From Jacaranda mimosifolia (lineage: Eukaryota > Streptophyta > Magnoliopsida > Lamiales > Bignoniaceae), in contig CM032128.1 in the NCBI GenBank assembly GCA_018894105.1, forward strand, positions 16,597,001-16,661,000: a stretch of 64,000 nt of DNA, written 5' to 3'. The notes beneath the pieces are model-generated. The model was not told the origin of the DNA. It ran no database searches and worked only from the letters and a program-made list of their open reading frames with translations. Numbering within the stretch: position 1 is the stretch's first letter; every line of letters begins with the position of its first letter. Positions 47,717 to 60,749 of the stretch are shown in pieces. The position numbers were made by a program, and so were the translations under genes.

Positions 47717-49724
47717 GTTACATCCCCCGTAACTGAGTGCCAATGCGTGGGCGTTCTCAAATCAAAGGTGCATTGTATGCTAAGTATATGCTGATAACTT
47801 TCCTCCTAAGTGTGACCCGTATGATCGAGTTCCATCACACAAAATCGGTAGCATCGTCATGGCATATACTATTCGTAGAAAATATGGATTAATTAAAACT
47901 TCGTTTAATTTATATCCATTTTGACTTAATATTGAAAGCATTTAGACATTCTAAGTAGAGGGTTTTTCTTACTTACAAAGATCTCATCATTTTACTCTTC
48001 TTTTTTAGGTTTTCTATATCCTAATCCATGCATCACATACATCAATAGGATATGAAAAGTATAAATAAGTAAATACGCCTAGGATGATCCTAGGGTGGGA
48101 TGACCATGAGCCTAACCAAGTGGTGAACTTATAGCCATAGGTGCACCCCCTAGTAGACTTTAAGTGGGTTGATTAAATCTAGCTATTATATAAGTGTATC
48201 TCATACATTCATGGGTCATCTCGGGTCTCCATGCCTCCAATGGTATTCCGCTCTCCTTGTAACATTTACATGAGAAAGAAATCCTAACTCCTAGTGATTC
48301 TACTCTCATAACATTTACAAGATAGAATTTAAGAGGCATGCAAGCCCCAATTTAATACAACTCTTTTCAACAACTTGAAACAAATAAAATCAATATTAAA
48401 GGCTCATGACCATCCCCATTCACTCATCATCCATTCAATATTTAAATAAACAATAAATAAATAAATCAAGAATTAACATTCAATTCCAACAATAAATGGT
48501 TATCTGTTAAACAAGTAATTGGCCAACCAAGACGAAGCATAACAATTATGCCACTTTGTTGAAGATTAACTTTAACTAATTTTTAAAAGAAATAAAAAAT
48601 GTCAAACATAATTTTGAGAACTTACACAACATTTGTGCATCTATTATGTGTGATGCAAAATACTTTTGGTCACTTAAAGGAACCAAAAAAATCAACCAAA
48701 CTCATGCCAAAATAAACTGGATGGCTGCTCGCCAAGGCTAGGCGCACTGCCGTGCGGCAAACGTGTGCTTGACGCGCCCGCTGCTTGGCCAGTGCCCGTC
48801 CAAGTAGGACAGCATGCCCCATTTCACTTTGGCACTGAAGTTGTATGAGTTTAGGCTCAAGTTTTGTGTACCAAAAAATGTAGAGCACATTCTAAACATT
48901 AAGTCACACAGTATAGATGAAATTCCAGATTCAAAATACCTTTTAAAAAAGGAATTTCAAGTGCTCAATCATGTTTTCAAAAAAACGTTTAAGTAAGAAT
49001 TATATTCTTCAAAAATCTCCAACAAAACTCCAATCATATTGGATCTAAAAATGACCAAAACACCTTGAAGCCATTAACAACAACCAAAACACCTTGAAGC
49101 TATTAATAACATGCTATATCAACATATAACATAATCTAATGCCAAATTTGAAGCCAAGTAAGGAACTAGGATCCAATTATAAAACTTCAAAAGTTTAAAT
49201 AAACTAGTGCTTACAAGCTAACAAGGATTAAATCATGCCTAAAATCCAGATTTAGATAGAGTGTTACCTTGAAATGCTAATATCCAAGGAAAAAGTGGTG
49301 AATCATTCACCAATCTACAATCTGCTAGAAACCGCACAGCAGAAAAAGAGCAATTTTTAATCATGTTAAAACTCCTCCAAAATTCACAAAAAAAAATATT
49401 GCAACCTCTGAACACCTTGGAAGAAACACGGTAAAAAACTCAAATCAAAAAGCTTTATGGATCTCCCTAAAAAAAGCTCTCCAAATCGGTGCTCTGCTCA
49501 AGTGGATCTCCAAACCATAGACAGCTAACTTGTTTGCCTCTATTGATATGATCCACACACCAATTGAAACTTCCAAACTTTCCTCACTTTAAGCTAGAAT
49601 AAGGGGGAGAAAAACAATGGTGGAGGGCAATTTGAGGTAGGGAAGAAGAAGAAGAGAGTAAAACTTTCAACACGTGAATGCAATGCTTGCAAGGGGTTTT
49701 GGAGGGAATTGTGAAAAGAATCTA

Positions 49725-49840
49725 ATTTTTTCACACTTTCAACAATCACCTATCTTCACACCCTCTATATCTATATAGATTCTTTTCACACTTTCAGCAA
49801 TCACCTATCCTCACACCCTCTGTATCTATATATAGGGTGA
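49725..49840 (-). repeat. Tandem duplication over the TATA region of S2
   Basis: A block of about 58-60 bp containing 'cacactttcaacaatcacc' and 'ccctctatatctatata' occurs twice in a row. It doubles the promoter core. Confidence 0.7.
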
Positions 49841-49844
49841 GGTT

Positions 49845-49871
49845 GGTGTGATGCCAAGTTGGCATCACACC
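49845..49871 (-). promoter_or_regulatory. Perfect 12-base-arm palindrome by the TATA box, S2
   Basis: Same arm as in LTR J (GGTGTGATGCCA) with spacer 'agt'. Adjacent to the duplicated TATA block. Confidence 0.6.
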
Positions 49872-51657
49872 TTCCTTAAGGTGGGAGTCCAACTTGCATT
49901 GCCAAGGTGGCAAACACAAATTCAAGTCCAATTTAAATTTCATGTGCATCTTGATTTCATTTGAAATCTAATTTCAAGCTAATTAAGATGCTAATTCAAA
50001 TGAACATTTCATTTGAATTTTTCCTGCAAAATGTATTCTTCTCATTAATTAAATTAAACACTTTAATTTAATTAATTAACCTTTGACTTGACTCTTAAGT
50101 TAAACAAGCTTAACCCTTAAGCTTAATTTTGTTAACTTAACTCTTTAAGTTAACTTGACCAATTGATGGTCACTTTGGCACCAAATAATTAACTCCTTAA
50201 TTATTGGTCTAATTTAACCGTTTTACATTAATTGATTAATTTAACACTTAAATTAATCGAGCCAAAATTGATCTTTAAATTGGATACTCAAAAATCGATC
50301 CACTAGGAAAAAGTTTTTAACCCTTAGAAAATTGCTCCATCAACTAGGAAGCTAATTGGCTTTTGTGTGTGGCCTAATATGTTTTACCATTCACTGGATA
50401 TGGGCTCACAATTCCTTGTCACCTTTGAATATCATATATTAATTTTAGTTTAAAATACTTTTAAACTAATCGACTCAATTCAATTAATCTCATTAATTGA
50501 AGAGTACACAATCTCCATGGTTAATGTCCAACCTCAAGCCCATGGAGCCCAACTAGTTGGCCAAAATGAAGATTTTGGAGAACCATCATAGCTCTATGCG
50601 TACCATGCAAATACGGTCCTTCCATCTTCTATCTCCCAAAAGAAGTCTAGGGTAAGATATTTGTCGGCTCCCTAATAGCCTCGATACTATGTGTCTATTT
50701 CCAATGTTAGATTCCTTTGTATGGCCTCATTTTTGGAAAACTCCTTTTCCAAATTGTCATACCACTTTGTGCAATGATTTCTTGGAATTGATCATTATAG
50801 AATACATAGGAGATATACTTGCCCTTCACAAAAGCAAAGAGTTGAATTCTATCTTGAATCTCACAAACGTCCATGCCAAGTAGCTCATACCCAAACTCAA
50901 CCAGACCCGCTAAGTGATAAAGGAAGAGTCAAAGCATGAGGACTACACAAGGTTACCATGGATCCTCATATCAGAGGACTAATGATATGCACTAACCTAA
51001 GCTAGAGAATTTGCCACTACCAACTTGCTACTACGACTATCTAGTGGATTCTCTCTGGTGGGCCTTCAGTGCCTTATTTTCTAACAAGCACCTACTAACA
51101 TGCACCCTTATCTCATATGGTTGCTTATGGAACAGAGTAATATCCAACTTTTGGATTTATGCATCGTTAGTGCAAGTCTATCGGAATCTTAGAAGCACCA
51201 TCTCGTAATATCTTATGACTTTGAAGATTTAAGATCACGACTGTGTGGGACTTATTCCATGGTCATCAAACTAAGTCCCGTAGTCAAGAGTGATCTAAGG
51301 ACTTTATCTAAATGCAAGTGAAGTATTAAAGAGCATAAAATGAAGATGGCCATACAAAGAATATCATTCAATCAAGATTGTTTTATCGAAAAATGGTTTT
51401 ACAAGGCTAATCTAATTGTCTTGCTGAGCGCTATTCCAACAAAATCAACATTCAACATTAGCATCTAAGAATTAAAACATGCTCAACATATGAATTCAAC
51501 AAATTAAAACATATATTAGCATAATTTAAATTCATCAATCAAGGAGCCATATACAACATCATCCAAACACTCCAATTCATAGTAAGGATCAAGTATTTGG
51601 TCATTTTGATCATCACATGAATCAATCAATCGAAAAATCAAATTATAGCATGAATTA

Positions 51658-51670
51658 GGCTTCGATATCA
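51658..51670 (-). other. Primer-binding site, minus-strand copia
   Basis: Sense TGATATCGAAGCC, identical to element B's mutated site, two bases inside the LTR at 51673. Confidence 0.75.
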
Positions 51671-51672
51671 CT

Positions 51673-53485
51673 TGAAGTCACATGTAGTCATAGGATCCAA
51701 TAATCAAAACATCAAAAGTGGAAATTAACTAGGCTACACATGTCACCAAGGATCTAAACATGCTATTAATTCAGATTTAGATGGAGAATTTCCTTGTTTT
51801 GCTCAAAAATAAATGAAGCAAGAAGAAAACCTTTGACACTCAAAAATAGTTTTCCAGTGGCCCAGCGGATTTCGATCAATGTTTAACCAGGAAAATGAAC
51901 TCCAATTTGAGTGAAACTTGTATAAATTATCACCAACTATTTGATGTATCTTTAGTCCAAAATGCAGCTCAATCCAAACTCAACAAGACCTCCAAAGGTG
52001 GACCACAATTTACTACTAGAAACTAGATCTCTGAAAGGCACATCAATCCAATTGTCTTGCCTCTAACGTTAAGATCCACACACCAATGCAACGCCAATTC
52101 TCCTCAATATCAATAAGAGAATAAAAAGAAGAACATGCAAGGAAGAAGGCTTGAATTGGAGGTTGGAGAAGAAGAGAAGCGAAGCTTCAACATATGAATA
52201 TTGGAGGAAAATTTTGAGAGAATCTAATTCGCATGAAATGTGATGTCTTGCTACTCTTTTTTGCCACCCCTTTCTATATCTTTATATAGAGGGAGGATGG
52301 TGTGATGCCAAGGTCATATCGCACCTTCCTCAAGGGAGGTACCACCCACTTGCATTGCAAGTTGGCATGAATGTGAATTATGTATGCATTTGAATTTTAT
52401 TTGGAGTCTTCATTTTATCTCATGAAATGTCATCCAAATAAATTCTAACATCACACCAAATAAACCTTTCATTTGAATTTTCCCTCCAAAATTAATTTTT
52501 CATTTTAATTAAATTAAACTCCTTTAATTTAATCACCTTGACTTAAGTTAATTAGCTAAACTCCTTTAGCTAGCAATTGTTAACTTAACCTTTTAAGTTA
52601 ACTTGACCAATTGATAGTCATGTGGCACCAAATAATTAACTCCTTAGTTATTGTCTTAATTCAACTCATTAAATTAATTAGATCAATTTAACAATTAAAT
52701 TGATCAAGCCAAAAATGACCACAACATTTGTGTCAATCGGTCACTTCCAAATCGGTCATGAGAGAAAATCCCTAACTCCTAGAAAATTATCCTTCATCGC
52801 CTAAGATATGCAATTGACTTTTGTGTGTGACCCGTTAGGTTCTATTATTCATTAGACATAGACTCACAACTTTTTGTGACTTTGGAATATCAAATATTCA
52901 CTTTAGTTTAAATTCCTTTAAACTAATTAACTCAATTCAATTAGTCTCATTAATTGAAGAGTACCCAACCTCCATGGTCGATGTCTAACCTCAAGCCCAT
53001 AGAGCCCAACTAGTTGACCGAAATGAATGCTTTTGGAGAATCATTCTTGCTCTACGCGTGCCATGCAAATACGGTCCTTCCATATCTTATCTTCATCAAA
53101 GAGGTGTAACGCAATATATTTGTCGACTCCCTAATAGCCTTGATACTATATTTCTATTCTTAATGTTTAATTCGCATTATGAACTCATCTTTGGAAAACT
53201 CCTTTTCCAAATAATCATACTCCCGTATGAAATGATTTCATAGAATCGATCATTATAGAGTACATAGGACATGCACTCGCCCTTCACAACGAAGATGAGT
53301 CGAATCCCATCTTGAATCTCATAAACCTCTATGTCTAAGTAGCTTATACCCAAACGACCTTTTACGTGGCCAGGGAAGAGTCAAAGCATGAGGACCTAAA
53401 CACAAGGTTATAATGGATCCTAAGGTCAAAGAACTAATTATATGCACTAGCATAAGCAGGATAAACATGCCACTACGGCTATCTA
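51673..53485 (-). mobile_element. Truncated copia 5' LTR
   Basis: It starts 'tgaagtcacatg' beside the primer site and follows the family LTR for 1813 bp, then ends abruptly at '...ggctatcta' (53485). The U3 start is missing. Plus-strand polymerase sequence of element E begins a few bases later, so this is a rearrangement breakpoint. Confidence 0.8.
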
Positions 53486-54548
53486 TAAAATTAAAGAAAA
53501 TCACTAGATGGAGAAGTGGTAGCTTTTAAGGCGCGACTAGTGGCAAAAGATTACACTCAAAGACCCAGTATAGATCTTGAGGAAATCTTTTCACCGATCA
53601 CAATGCCTAAGTCCTTTCGAATTCTACTTGCCATAGCTGCATATTATGACTATGAGATATGTGAAATGGATGTGAAAACCACTTTCCTCAATGGAGATAT
53701 TAAAGAAGAAATCTATACGAAGCAACCGTAAGGTTTTACATCCAACGAAAGTGAGTAAAAGGTTGGCAAACTCCAGAGATCTATTTATGGACTCAAACAA
53801 ACATCCCAAAGTTGGAACATACATTTTGACAAAACGGTCAAATTATTTGGCTTTGTCAAAAATGTGTATGAACCATGTTTGTATAAGAAGGGTTGTAGGA
53901 GCTGTGTATAGTTTATTGTACTTTGTGTCGATGACATCCTTCTCATTAGGAATGAGGTAAGAATGTTAGAGCATACTAAAGCATGGTTATCAACTTAATT
54001 CTCAATGAAAGATTTGGGAGAAACATCCTACGTATTGGGAATACGTACTATAGAGATAGATCTAAGAGGATGCTTGGGCTATCCCAAATCTCGTACTTTG
54101 GAAAAATACTAAAGAGGTTTAGTATGGAAGAATCTAAGAAGGGATTTTTTCCCATAGGACATGATATTCGTCTCTCTAAGTCTACGACCCCTAAGACTGA
54201 AAATGAGAGATAAATGATGTCTTATATACCTTATGCCTCTACTATTGGAAGCATAATGTGTGCAGTTCAATGTACAAGACCAGATGTGGCACACTCTCTA
54301 AGTGTTACAAGTAGGCTCCGATCCAATCCCCATGAGAATCACTGGGTAGCCATTAAAGCAATCCTTAAGTATTTGAGAAGGACTAAGGACTTATTTCAGT
54401 ATATGGCAATGGAGAATTAAAACTAGAGGGGTTTTTATATTCAAGTTTTCAATCCGATGTAGATGACCTGAAATTCACTTCTGGATTTGTATTTGACCCC
54501 AATGGCGGTGCAACGAGTTGTAAGAGTTCCAAACAAGATACCACGGTC
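53486..54548 (+). pseudogene. Reverse transcriptase and RNase H start of element E
   Basis: It begins inside the polymerase ('VVAFKARLVAKDYTQR', 'MPKSFRILLAIAAYYDYEI', 'MDVKTTFLNGDIKEE'), with no 5' part. 'LCVDDILL' (about 53925-53945) keeps the aspartate pair, and 'LSTQFSMKDLGE'-like, 'QCTRPDVAHSLSVTSRL' and 'AILKYLRRTKDLF' follow. Stops and frameshifts are common. S3 interrupts RNase H at 54554. Confidence 0.78.
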
Positions 54549-54553
54549 GATTC

Positions 54554-56769
54554 TGAAGGTATGTGTGGCACTAGGATCCAAATATTTCAAAAATAAAACT
54601 GAATAAACTAGCCCACACAACAGCCCCAAGATCAAGAAATGCATGGAATTTAGATTTAGAAAGGGAAAAAATACCTGGTGATGACAGAAAATCGAAGAGC
54701 AAGAGAAAACTCTTGAAAACCGTCAAACTATCTCTTCACCGGCGCAACAAGATCACCACCGATTTTCCTTTGGATGGACTCCTCCGTTTTTGCTGAAATT
54801 TTTACAAGAACTCCTCAAACCTTTGAAGATTCTTCAGTCCAAAATTCAGCCCAATCAGAACACCAGAGGTCCTCCTAGAACTAGCAAAAATTGGCTGCTA
54901 GAAAACTGCTCCAGTCAAGAACAAAAGCAACCAAATTAGATTGCCTCTAATGTAAAAGTCCACACACCAAATCTATGGCCTGTTCTCCAAAAAATGGCTG
55001 GAATATCTGCAGAGAATGAGGGTAGAAAGACTGGGAAAGAGCAAGAGGAGAAAGTTGGAGAGAATAATGGGATGCTAACAAATTAGATTCCCATTACACA
55101 AAATGTGGGGAGAAATCACACTAGTCATGCACACACTTGCTCTCACTCTCTCTTGGATGGCCACACTCCTATATCTATATATAAGAGTGGTCCATGAACA
55201 TCCCCAAGGAGATGATGCCAAGTGTCCTTGCCAAGGTGGCCACTAACTAGTAATTAGTTAATAAGAATATTAATTGAAGCACAAATTTCATCTTATGAAA
55301 TGTCTTGCAATTAAATTTCAATTCACATTAAATGAACCATTTACTTAATTATTCTCCCAAAAATAATCCTCCAACTCAATTAAATTAAACACTTTAATTT
55401 AACCAATAATAATTTGACATGACTCTTAAGTCAAAAATGCTTAACTATTTAAGCTAGTCAAAGTCAATTTAACCCTTAAATTAATTTTGACCAATTGATA
55501 GTCATGTGACATCAATTAATTAACCCTTAATTAGTTGATCTAAATTTAACTCTTAAATTAATTTGACCAATTTAACATTTAAATTGATCAAGTCAAAATG
55601 ACTACAATTTTGCCTCCTCCAAAACGGTTATGAATTTTCTAACTCTTAGAAAACTCTACTTCCTTCAATTGACCATGTCATTAGCTTTTGTGTGTGACCC
55701 ATTAGGTTCTACCATTCATTGGACATGGGCTCACAACTCCTTGTGACTTTTGGAATATCAAATATTCACATTAGTTTAAACTCCTTTAAACTAAGCGACT
55801 CGATTCAATTAATCTCATTAATTAAGAGTACCTAATCTCCATGGTCGATGTCCAATCTCAAGCCCATGGAGTCCAACTAATTGGCCGAAATGAATGCTCT
55901 TGAAGAACCATTCTAGCATTACGCGTACCATGCAAATACGGTCCTTCCATCTCCTATCTCCAGAAAGAGGCCTAGGGCAAGATATTAATCGGCTCCCTAA
56001 TAGCCTCGATACTATGTTTCTATTCTTAATGTTCAATTCCCTATGTGACCTCATCTTTGGAAATGCCTTTCCAAATTATCACATCACCTTGCGCAAGGAT
56101 TTCTTGGAATCGATCATTATAGAACACATAGGAGATGCACTCACCCTTTATAAAGACGAGGAGTCAAATTCTATCTTGGATCTCACAAACCTCCATGCCA
56201 AGTAGCTCATACCCAATCTCAACCCGAAAGACCCACTAAGTGGTCAAGGAAGAGTAAAAACATGAGGACCGGACACAAGATTACCATGGATCCTCAGGTC
56301 AAAGGACTAATAATATGCACTAGCGTAAGCGGGAGAACTTGCCACTGCCGACTTGCCACTTGGGCTATCTAGTGGATTCTCCAAGCGAGTCTTCAGTGCT
56401 TTGTTCTCTAACAAGCACCTACTAACATACACCCGTATCTCATACAGTTGCTCATGGAACGGAACAATATCCAATTCTTGGATTATGCATCGTTAGTGTA
56501 AGTCTATCCGGATCTTAGATGCCCTTGTTCTTTTAAGATCCTATGACTTGGAAGGATTAAGATCACGACCGTGTGAGACTTATTCCATAGTCACCAAACC
56601 AAGTCCCATAGTCTTGTATGATCTAAGGGCTTCATCCAAATGCTAGTGAAGTAAATGAAGAGCATATGATGAAGATGGCCATATCATGAATATCATTCAA
56701 TCAAGATTATCTTATAATGAAATAGTTTACAAGGCCAATCTAATTAGCTTGCTGGGCACTATTCCAATA
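54554..56769 (-). mobile_element. Solo copia LTR S3
   Basis: 2216 bp from 'tgaaggtatgtg' to 'attccaata'. The duplication gattc is identical on both sides (54549-54553 / 56770-56774), and E's RNase H frame continues across it ('TTEVKYIAT' after the insert). Confidence 0.88.
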
Positions 56770-56774
56770 GATTC

Positions 56775-57137
56775 TACAACAGAGGTAAAATATATTGCAA
56801 CTCCGAAAGCTACAAAAGAAGGTGCTTAGATAAAAAACTTCATTCAAGAGTTGAATGCAGTGCCTAGCATTGGTGAGCCAGTAGCTGTCTTCTGTGACAA
56901 CAACAAGGCAGTAACGCAAGCCAAAGAGCTAAGATCTCATCAGTAATTCAAGCACATATTGAGGTGATATGATCTGGGAGATCATTGATAGAGGCGACAT
57001 CCGAGTTGAGAGAGTTGCCTCAGAAGAGAATATAACAGATTTACTAATAAAACCCCAACGCAAAAGGTCTTTGAAGAGCATCTTGAGAAGATGGGTCTCA
57101 AGGCCATGGGGCATTGGCTTTAGGGTAAGTAGGAGAT
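56775..57137 (+). pseudogene. RNase H end and polypurine tract of element E
   Basis: Reads 'TTEVKYIATPKATKEGA', 'FIQELNAVPSIGEPVAVFCD' and 'AVTQAKELRSHQ' with stops between. A decayed polypurine tract ('tagggtaagtaggagat') leads into the LTR. Confidence 0.75.
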
Positions 57138-59316
57138 TGTTGGAATAATGCCCAGCAAGCCAATTAGATTGGCCCTGTAAAGTTATTTCTTTGTAAAATA
57201 ATCTTGATTGAATGATATCCTTTAAATGTAGCCATTTTCAACTTATGCTTTTTATTATTTTACTTGCATTTGGATGAAGCCCTTAGATCACTCATTACGA
57301 TGAGACTTGATTCGATGACCATGGAATAAGTCTTACCCAATCATGATCTTAAATCTTCCGAGTCATAGGATCTTATGAGACAGGACATCTAAGATCTAGA
57401 TAGACTTGCATTAATGATGCGTAAATCCAAGAGTTAGATAATACTCTATTCCATTAGCTACCATATGAGATATGAGTGCATGTTAGTGGGTGCTTGTTAG
57501 AGAACAAGATACTGAAGACCCCCCAGGAGAATCCACTAGATAGCTAAAGTGGCAAGTCGATAGTAGCCAGTTCTCCAGCTTTCGCTAGTTCATATTATTA
57601 GTCTTCTGACCTGAGGATCCATGGTAACCTTATGTCTAGTCCTTATGCTTTGACTCTTCCCTAGTCACTTAGTGGGCCTTTTGGGTTGAAGCCGAACATA
57701 AGCTACTAAACGTGAAAGTTTATGAGATCCAAGGTGGAATTTGACTCTTCACTTTTGTGAAAGGGGAGCATGTCTCCTATGTGTTCTATAATGATCGATT
57801 TTGAGAAATCCTTGCGCAAGGAGATGTGACAATTTGGAAAAGGAGTTTTCCAAAGATGAGGTCATATAATGGAAGCGAACATTAAGAATAGAGGCATAAT
57901 ATTGAGGCTATTCGGGAGTTGGAAAATATCTTACCCTAGGCCTCTTTTAGGAGATAAGAGACGGAAGGATCGTATTTTCATGGTAAGCGTAGAGTTACAA
58001 TGGTTCTCCAAAAGCATTCATTTCGGCCAATTAGTTGGACTCCATGGACTTGAGGTTGGACATCGACCATAAAGATTAGGTACTCTTCAATTATTAAGAT
58101 TAACTAAATTGAGTCAATTAGTTTTAAAGTGTTTTAAACTAAAATGAATATAAGATATTCAAAAGTAACAAGGAGTTGTGAGCCCATGTCCAATAAATGG
58201 TAGAACTTATTGGGTCACACACAAAAATCAATTAACTTCCTAATTGATGGAGAAATTTTCTAACTGTTAGAGAATTACTCCATGGGACCAATTTTGAGGT
58301 ATCCAATTTGAAGGTCAATTTTGGCTTGACTTAAATGTTAAATTAATCAATTAATTTAAGAAGTTAAATTAAACCAATAATTAAAGAGCTGATTATTTGG
58401 TGCCAAATGATCATCAATTGGTCAAGTTAACTTAAAGAGTTAAGTTAACAAAATTGAGCTTAAGAGTTATTTTGTTTGACTTAATAGTTTAGCCAAATGT
58501 TAATTAATTAAATTAAAGTGTTTAATTTAATTAAAGAGAATAATACATTTTGGAGGAAAAATTACAATGAAAGGTTCATTTGAATTATCATCTTAATTAA
58601 TTTGAAATTAGATTTCAAATGTAATTGGAATGCACACAAACTCAAATTAGATTTAAATTTACATTTGCCACCTAAGCATAGCAAGTGGCCGCCTCTCTTG
58701 ATATAGATATAGAGGTGAGGGATCGACCATATGCATTTTTAGTGTGAAGATTAGAATCTCACATTTCCCTCCAAAACTTTCTCCAAGCATTGCATCATGT
58801 GTTGAAGCTTTGCTTTCATTCTTCTTCTCCAACCTCAAATCGGCCTCCAACATTATTTTTCTCCTTTCTTACTCCAGCTAAAAGTGAGGAGAAATTGGAA
58901 GTTCAATTGATGTGTGGACCATCACAATAGAGGCAAAACACTTGGTTTGCTAGCTTTGGAGATCCATTAAAACAGAGCAGCAATTTGACGAATTTTTTTT
59001 AGGAGATCTAGAAAGTGTTTTGATCCAATTTTTTCAGTATCTTATTCAAGGTGTTGAGAGGATATAGGAATTTTTTAGGGATTTCTAGATAAGTTTAATC
59101 GAGACAAAAGTTGCTCTCTTTCTACTGCGCCGTTGTCTGGCAGATTCTAGATTGGTAAAGAGTTTACCATTTTCTCCTTGGAAATTTGCTATTTGAGTTA
59201 ACTCTCTACCTAAATTTGAATCCCTAGCATGATGAGATCCTTGAGAGCTTGTAAAACACTAGTTCATTTAAGCTTTTGAAGTTTATTGTTGGATCCTAGT
59301 GCATTACTTGCTATCA
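57138..59316 (+). mobile_element. 3' LTR of element E
   Basis: 2179 bp from 'tgttggaataatgcc' to 'cttgctatca'. The next five bases, aacac (59317-59321), match the left flank of LTR J with one change, and LTR I continues from there. Confidence 0.85.
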
Positions 59317-60749
59317 AACACAAGGTTACAATGGATCCTCAGGTCAAAAGACTAATTACACGCACTAGAGTATGCTGGAGAACTTGCCACTATGGCTATC
59401 TTATGGATTCTCCAGGGTGGCCTCTAGTGCCTTGTTCTACAATAAGCACCTACTAACATGCATCCATATCTTATATGGTCTGCTTATGGAATAGAGCAAC
59501 ATCCAACCATTGGATTATGCATCGTTAATGCAAGTCTATCCGAATCTTAGATGCCCCGTCTCTTAAGATTCTATGACTTGGGATATTTAAGATCACAACT
59601 ATGTAAGACTTATTTTATGATCATCGCCGAGTGTATTGACCAAGTCCCATAGTCTTGTGTGATCTAAGGGTTTCAAACAAATGCTAGTGAAGTAATATAA
59701 GCATAAGATGAAGATAGCCATTTATAATTAATATCATTCAATCAAGATTGTATTGAAAGAGTGTGTAAGCTAAGGATCCAATTAGTAACACTTAATAATT
59801 GAAATCTAACTTGATTTACACCCCCACAAGGATCTAACTCATACTATTAAACTAGATAAGGTCAAAAAATTACCTCAAAAGAAAATTGGAATGACATGAA
59901 GAAGATAAGCTAGATATCTCCAACACAGTCTCCTTCTAGTGTAGCAGAGTGTGAGCAACCTTTGCCAGACAAATCACCTTAGAATTGAGTGAAACTTGAA
60001 TCAAAAGAACACCAACGCCTTGATGTATCTCCAGTAAATTTTTTAGCTCAAAACAGTTTTAGCAAGACTTCTAATGGAAGCTACAAAATTACTACCCAAA
60101 CGAAGGATCTCCCAAAGCTTAGCAATCAAAATGTATTGTCTCTAATGATAAGATCCATACACCAATGGACAATCCAATTTCTCCCAGATCGGTTGGAAGA
60201 TCAAAGAAGAAATGAGGATGATGAAGGCTGAAAATCAAGATAGGGGTAAGCTGAAGAAAAATGTAAAGCCTCAACACACGAGTGAATCACAAAAATTGGA
60301 GAAAAAATGAGGAATATGACAATTAGATCTAAATGCTTGCTTTTCATGTTAGTTGGCTCCCCTTCTATATCTATATATAGAGAAGCATCATACCTTCCTC
60401 AAGTGGCGCCAACTTGCATGCAAGTGGCATGTGTATTTTCTTTGTATTTGAATTTTATTTGAAATCTTCATTTCATCTAATGAAATGTCATCTAAATAAA
60501 TTTTAATGCCACACCAAATGAACTCTTCATTTGAAGTTTCCTTCCAAAATAAATTCTTCACTTTAATTAAATTAAAATTTTTAATTTAATTAAACTTTAG
60601 CTTAACATTTAAGTCAACTAACTTAACTCTTTAAGCTAGTAATAGTTAACTTAACTCCTTAAGTTGACCAATTTATAGTCATGTGGCACTAATTAAATTA
60701 ACCTTTAATTTAATTGGCTAATTTAACTCCTTAAATTATTTAGATCAAT

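Larger units (their letters stand above)
49149..51441 (-). mobile_element. Solo copia LTR S2
   Basis: 2293 bp from 'tgaagccaagta' to 'attccaaca'. Flanks aaatt (49144-49148) and aaatc (51442-51446); the leader continues across. It is longer than its relatives because of a TATA-region duplication (49725-49840). Confidence 0.83.
47717..51672 (-). mobile_element. Copia leader fragment (minus strand), split by solo LTR S2
   Basis: It matches A's leader from about 27335 rightward. Present are half of hairpin unit 2, all of unit 1 (47810-47840, GTGTGA/TCACAC), the block like positions 1-274 (48259-48545), a GC-rich patch (48716-48812), a short tandem duplication (49052-49108, unit about 30 bp), and finally a primer site (51658-51670). 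Non-coding. Confidence 0.75.
21306..59753 (-). mobile_element. Copia LTR I, in three visible segments
   Basis: The segments 21306-22187, 31174-32005 and 59322-59753 join to about 2146 bp of one minus-strand LTR. It starts 'tgaagtcaaatg'. Element A splits it (ttatt/ttgtt) and a 27.3-kb composite splits it again (aacat at 32001-32005, aacac at 59317-59321). The third segment continues the LTR exactly where the second stops, compared with the uninterrupted copy at 61921-61945. Element L cuts it at 59754; about 60-70 bases remain outside the window. Confidence 0.75.
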
